64,000 nucleotides of DNA from Ferdinandcohnia sp036962685. Its GTDB lineage: Bacteria; Bacillota; Bacilli; Bacillales; Bacillaceae_L. The DNA is taken from assembly GCF_036962685.1 (NCBI RefSeq), contig NZ_JBALOP010000032.1:1-64000 (forward strand). The letters are read 5' to 3'. A model generated the notes under the pieces. That model saw only the letters and a list, made by a program, of their open reading frames with translations. It ran no database searches and was not told the DNA's origin. This document shows, one piece after another, positions 60,424-64,000 of this stretch (position 1 is its first letter; each line of letters opens with the position of its first letter). The translations under genes were made by a program, and so were the position numbers.

Positions 60424-63090
60424 GTGTCACACTGGTATAAAAAATCGATAACCGATATAGAAACGGAACTTACAACAAATATTGAAAAAGGACTTACAGA
60501 AAGGAAAGCAGATGAACGACTTCGAAGGTTTGGTCCTAATCAATTTGAAGATCATGAAAAAGCTTCGATTTTGAAAATGTTTTGGGATCAAATTAATAGC
60601 ATGTTAATCTACATACTTATTGCTGCAGCTGTCATTTCAGCTTTTGTTGGCGAAATAACCGATGCTGCGATCATTTTATTTGTCATCCTTCTCAATGCAG
60701 TCATTGGGGTTGTTCAAGAGTCAAAGGCTGAAAAAGCGTTAGAAGAATTAAAAAAGATGTCCACTCCAAAAGCGATTGTCAAAAGAAACGGAAGCCTAAG
60801 GGAAATTCCATCTGAGGGAATTGTTCCAGGTGATATTATCATTTTAGACGCTGGACGCTATGTCCCTGCGGATCTACGCCTTGTAGAAACAGCAAATTTA
60901 CAAATCGAAGAATCTGCGTTAACAGGTGAATCTGTTCCAGTTGAAAAAGACGCATCTTTACTATCGGGACGTGATGATTCAATAGGCGACCAAAGGAATA
61001 TGGCTTTTATGACAACTCTTTCGACGTATGGAAGAGGTATTGGCGTTGTTGTCAATACTGGAATGAATACGGAAATCGGAAAGATTGCTAAAATGCTAGG
61101 ACAGCAAGAAAAGGAAACAACCCCTCTTCAAAAGAAATTAGATGAATTGGGAAAATTTTTAGGGTTAGGAGCAATCCTTGTTTCAATTGTCATCTTTTTT
61201 ATTGGCTACTTTCAAGGTAGAGAACCGTTAGATATGTTCCTCATTGCTGTTAGTTTGGCGGTTGCAGCAATACCAGAGGGCCTCCTTGCCATTGTAACGA
61301 TTGTGCTCGCCATGGGTGTGGGGCGGATGATTAAACATCATGCCATCGTCCGCAAGCTTCCTGCCGTAGAAACCCTAGGTGCAGTAAGTGTGATTTGCTC
61401 TGATAAAACAGGTACACTTACGCAAAACAAAATGACAGTAACCACCATATTTATCGATGATCGTTATCAGAACATAGGTGACATTCCTGAGGATTTCGCA
61501 CTAAAGCATCCATTTTTCCAAGGAATTACATTATGTAATGATGCTCGGGTTTCTAAGGACCAAAGTACAGGAGACCCAACTGAAATCGCCCTTGTTCAAG
61601 CTGGGTTGAATAAAGGCTTGCACAAAGAGGCGCTTGAAATAGCCTTTAAACGAATTTATGAACTTCCCTTTGACTCCGAACGAAAAATGATGACAACTGT
61701 TCACACAGACGGTGGTAGTTTTGTTTCGTTTACGAAAGGTGCATTGGAAAGCATTTTGCCAAGGGTAACAGCTATTTATAGGAATGGGAATGTTGTACCG
61801 TTTACTGATGAAGAAGAAAAAAAAATTCAGGAAGCATCAGGAAGAATGTCTGACAAGGCCTTACGTGTTCTTGCTGTTACTATGAAAAATGTACAAGAAA
61901 ATGAAAGCCACGATCGCCGTTTAGAATCAGAGCTTATTTTCCTAGGACTAGTCGGTATGATCGATCCTCCGCGTGAGGAAGTCAAAGCATCAATTGCCTA
62001 TTGTAAAGATGCAGGCATTCAAACGGTTATGATAACCGGTGACCATCAAAAGACAGCACTAGCCATTGCATCAGAATTGGGAATAGCAGATGATGTGGCA
62101 CAAACAATGACTGGCCAGCAACTACATGCACTAAGTGACTTAGAGCTTCAAGAAAAGGTGAAAAATGTTCGAGTATTTGCACGGGTTTCTCCCGAGCATA
62201 AGGTGCGAATCGTAAAAGCGTTAAAAAATAACGGACACATCGCCTCTATGACTGGTGACGGTGTGAATGATGCTCCATCATTAAAGCAGGCAGATGTGGG
62301 AGTAGCAATGGGGATTACAGGTACGGACGTCGCAAAAGGAGCAGCCGATATTATCCTAACAGATGATAATTTCGCCACCATTGTATCAGCTGTAGAGCAT
62401 GGAAGAAATATCTACCAAAATATCAAGAAATCCATTTTATTTTTACTCTCTTGTAATCTAGGGGAAATTACTGCTTTATTCATTGGTATTTTACTTGGCT
62501 TACCCGCTCCACTAACGGCCGTACAAATTCTTTGGGTAAATCTGATTACTGATACCCTTCCTGCACTTGCATTAGGGATGGATCCCGATGATCCTGATGT
62601 TATGAAGGAAAAGCCGCGAGATCCGAAGGAAAGTATATTTTCAAAGGGGAATGGAAGTTTTACCGTATTAAATGGTTTGCTTATCGGTTTTATCACATTA
62701 TTTGCATTTGTGGAAGGCTTACGTTTCTATTCCGGGGCAAGCTCTATCTTTTCAATCGATTATGGCAACATTACATCTGATGCATTAATTCACGCTCAAA
62801 CAATGGCTTTTATTACACTAAGTATTTCGCAATTGTTCCACTCCCTTAACCTTAGAAGTCAAAAGAAATCGATATTTAAGGTCGGGCTTTTAACAAACAA
62901 ATCCTTAATTGGTGCGATTTGCCTTGGAATTGCCATTCAAGTAGGACTTGTCTATATTCCATTTTTCAATCATATATTTGGAATACATTTTCTTACAGGC
63001 AATGATTGGCTATTCATTCTTGGACTATCCATTATACCTATTATAGCGAATGAATTTTCTAAGGTGTTGAAAGGTATTTTTTCAAAATAA
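60424..63090 (+). CDS. Calcium-type P-type cation ATPase
   Basis: 888 aa P2A ATPase like B. subtilis YloB and SERCA. Actuator LTGESVPVEKD, M4 AAIPEGLLAIVTI, phosphorylation site CSDKTGTLTQNKM (about residue 330), nucleotide-domain FTKGA, hinge TGDGVNDAPSLKQADVGVAMG, M6 NLITDTLPALALGMDPDD. The E in PEGL and N..T-D in M6 are the high-affinity calcium ligands, so Ca2+ export is likely. The start is GTG 60424 and the ribosome site AAGAAGTGA is modest. Confidence 0.92.
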   Translation: MSHWYKKSITDIETELTTNIEKGLTERKADERLRRFGPNQFEDHEKASILKMFWDQINSMLIYILIAAAVISAFVGEITDAAIILFVILLNAVIGVVQESKAEKALEELKKMSTPKAIVKRNGSLREIPSEGIVPGDIIILDAGRYVPADLRLVETANLQIEESALTGESVPVEKDASLLSGRDDSIGDQRNMAFMTTLSTYGRGIGVVVNTGMNTEIGKIAKMLGQQEKETTPLQKKLDELGKFLGLGAILVSIVIFFIGYFQGREPLDMFLIAVSLAVAAIPEGLLAIVTIVLAMGVGRMIKHHAIVRKLPAVETLGAVSVICSDKTGTLTQNKMTVTTIFIDDRYQNIGDIPEDFALKHPFFQGITLCNDARVSKDQSTGDPTEIALVQAGLNKGLHKEALEIAFKRIYELPFDSERKMMTTVHTDGGSFVSFTKGALESILPRVTAIYRNGNVVPFTDEEEKKIQEASGRMSDKALRVLAVTMKNVQENESHDRRLESELIFLGLVGMIDPPREEVKASIAYCKDAGIQTVMITGDHQKTALAIASELGIADDVAQTMTGQQLHALSDLELQEKVKNVRVFARVSPEHKVRIVKALKNNGHIASMTGDGVNDAPSLKQADVGVAMGITGTDVAKGAADIILTDDNFATIVSAVEHGRNIYQNIKKSILFLLSCNLGEITALFIGILLGLPAPLTAVQILWVNLITDTLPALALGMDPDDPDVMKEKPRDPKESIFSKGNGSFTVLNGLLIGFITLFAFVEGLRFYSGASSIFSIDYGNITSDALIHAQTMAFITLSISQLFHSLNLRSQKKSIFKVGLLTNKSLIGAICLGIAIQVGLVYIPFFNHIFGIHFLTGNDWLFILGLSIIPIIANEFSKVLKGIFSK

Positions 63091-63242
63091 AACGTTTGCC
63101 CTTGATTCTTTTGACAATTTCGTTAACTTTATACAAAAAAACTTACAAAGATTTATAATTAAAGTAGAGATTGATTCTATGCATTTTGATAGCTTTAAAC
63201 ATTTATATTGATCAATCCTATCAATTTAAGGGGGCTTTTTAA

Positions 63243-63665
63243 ATGACTAGATTATTAGTACCTGTTGATGGTTCCGCACATTCGATTAAAGCAGTTCAAT
63301 TCGCATTAAATCAAGCTGTTGAAACTAATTCAGAAATTATTCTCTTAAATGTTCAACCAAGCTATAACACTCCTAATGTAAAACGCTTTGTTAAACAAGA
63401 CCAAATCCAAGCTTATCAAATTGAAGAAAGTAAATTTGCATTTGACAAAGCACTAGCAGTAACTAAGAACTTCTCTATACCGATTGAGACAAAATTAAGA
63501 ATTGGTGATCCTGGAATTGAAATCACCACTGAAGCAAGAGAATGCAAGGCAGTTCAAATCATAATGGGTTATAGAGGACTTGGTGCCATTAAAGGAACCA
63601 TCCTTGGAAGTGTAAGCTATAAGGTTTTACATGAAGCTCCATGCCCAGTCACTATTGTTCCTTAA
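63243..63665 (+). CDS. Universal stress protein (UspA family)
   Basis: 140 aa Usp-fold protein: RLLVPVDGSAHSIKAVQFAL, AFDKALAVTK, GDPGIEITTEAREC, and the ATP-binding GYRGLGAIKGTILGSVSYKVLHEAPCPVTIVP (G-2x-G-9x-G-S type). It likely binds ATP. AAGGGGGC precedes the ATG. Single gene after the P-ATPase with its own TATAAT about 85 bases upstream. Confidence 0.92.
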   Translation: MTRLLVPVDGSAHSIKAVQFALNQAVETNSEIILLNVQPSYNTPNVKRFVKQDQIQAYQIEESKFAFDKALAVTKNFSIPIETKLRIGDPGIEITTEARECKAVQIIMGYRGLGAIKGTILGSVSYKVLHEAPCPVTIVP

Positions 63666-63687
63666 CAAAAAGCTTTGATTACTTTTA

Positions 63688-63718
63688 AAGGGTATCACTT
63701 TCACACAGTGATACCCTT
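63688..63718. terminator. Terminator between usp and flavodoxin genes
   Basis: AAGGGTATCACT/AGTGATACCCTT stem; overlaps the flavodoxin stop. Confidence 0.85.
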
Positions 63719-64000
63719 GTTACTATTTACTCGTTCCATTATAACCTCAGCAAAGCGCTTAAACCGGTGCTCATCTATACGTTGTGGCATTAACTCTATT
63801 TTTAAGGTTGCTGCTAAAGTCGAATGCACATAGAGCATATCACGGAATTCATCAACAGCCCCACAAAAATAGGGATAGCATTGGTCACCCGTGCCAATTA
63901 CACCTGTGACAATATCCTTTGTAAAATTATTCTCAAAAGCACGATAGAGCTGCATCATTTCATGAGGAATATCCCCATTACCCCATGTATAAGTTCCAAT
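63701..64000 (-). CDS. Flavodoxin (C-terminal part, cut by the window edge)
   Basis: The minus-strand frame stays open to base 64000 and reads IGTYTWGNGDIPHEMMQLY, then VIGTGDQCYPYFCGAVDEFRDML. The TYTWGNGDIP and GTGDQCYP-FCGAVD segments are the flavin-contacting loops of flavodoxins such as B. subtilis YkuN/YkuP. The N-terminus with its phosphate-binding loop lies outside. A low-potential electron donor is expected. An internal ATG at 63958 is not the real start. Confidence 0.85.
   Translation of the reverse strand: MGTYTWGNGDIPHEMMQLYRAFENNFTKDIVTGVIGTGDQCYPYFCGAVDEFRDMLYVHSTLAATLKIELMPQRIDEHRFKRFAEVIMERVNSNKGITV

Overview
The window looks like a chromosomal segment of an endospore-forming, low-GC member of the Bacillaceae that can respire nitrogen oxides. 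The evidence is AT-rich DNA, strong GGAGG ribosome binding sites, frequent TTG/GTG starts, a complete gerPABCDEF spore germination operon, a Spo0E-type phosphatase and AddAB. Two blocks also follow the Bacillus subtilis gene order: yitS-yitT-yitU-yitV-yitW next to argCJBD-carAB-argF-yjzC-yjzD-yjaU-yjaV-med, and addBA-sbcDC-gerP-yisI-yisK-yisL. No rRNA, tRNA or CRISPR array was seen. There is one run of 147 N at 36152-36298.

Layout. (1) 0-12.1 kb: med, yjaV, yjaU, yjzD, yjzC and the arginine operon argC-J-B-D-carA-carB-argF on the minus strand, with ARG-box-like operators before argC and again before carA. carA is cut to its N-terminal half and lacks the glutaminase domain. (2) 12.1-27.4 kb: a denitrification/molybdenum cofactor block sitting where B. 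subtilis has only yitY-yitZ between argC and yitW. It holds moaD, moaE, mobB, moeA, the NO/iron-sulfur repair protein Ric, a Sco protein, a two-subunit CuA heme-copper enzyme whose large subunit lacks the usual cross-linked tyrosine (best read as a CuA-type NO reductase), an orphan modB, Fnr, a radical SAM/SPASM protein, mobA, three DUF2249 proteins, an NnrS-like membrane protein, a MIP18/SufT-like protein, and a second Crp/Fnr regulator gene broken by one in-frame TAA. Near-palindromic TGTGA-N6-TCACA sites lie about 41-43 bases before plausible start points of most of these units, so the block looks like one Fnr/Crp-type regulon. (3) 27.5-36 kb: yitW, yitV, yitU, small proteins, a BsuPI+Gmad2 lipoprotein, yitT, a DegV protein, CvfB, YajQ, YtoQ and a GNAT enzyme. 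(4) 36-46 kb: a minisatellite with the assembly gap, an SDR oxidoreductase, a membrane-anchored amylase-like pseudoenzyme, a MATE pump, DUF2777, a GGDEF-EAL protein, yisL, yisK, a Spo0E-like protein and a DUF418 protein. (5) 46-64 kb: gerPA-PF, sbcC, sbcD, addA, addB, a calcium-type P-ATPase, a universal stress protein and the edge of a flavodoxin.

How the genes fit together. The Moco genes would supply a molybdoenzyme such as nitrate reductase, which is not in this window. The CuA enzyme with Sco would remove NO, Ric would repair NO damage, and Fnr would switch the set on when oxygen is low. Several dispersed non-coding repeat families (12.9, 20.0, 21.0, 22.4, 23.0, 24.4, 25.3, 32.2 and 41.3 kb) are concentrated in and around this block, which fits an accessory insertion into a conserved backbone.
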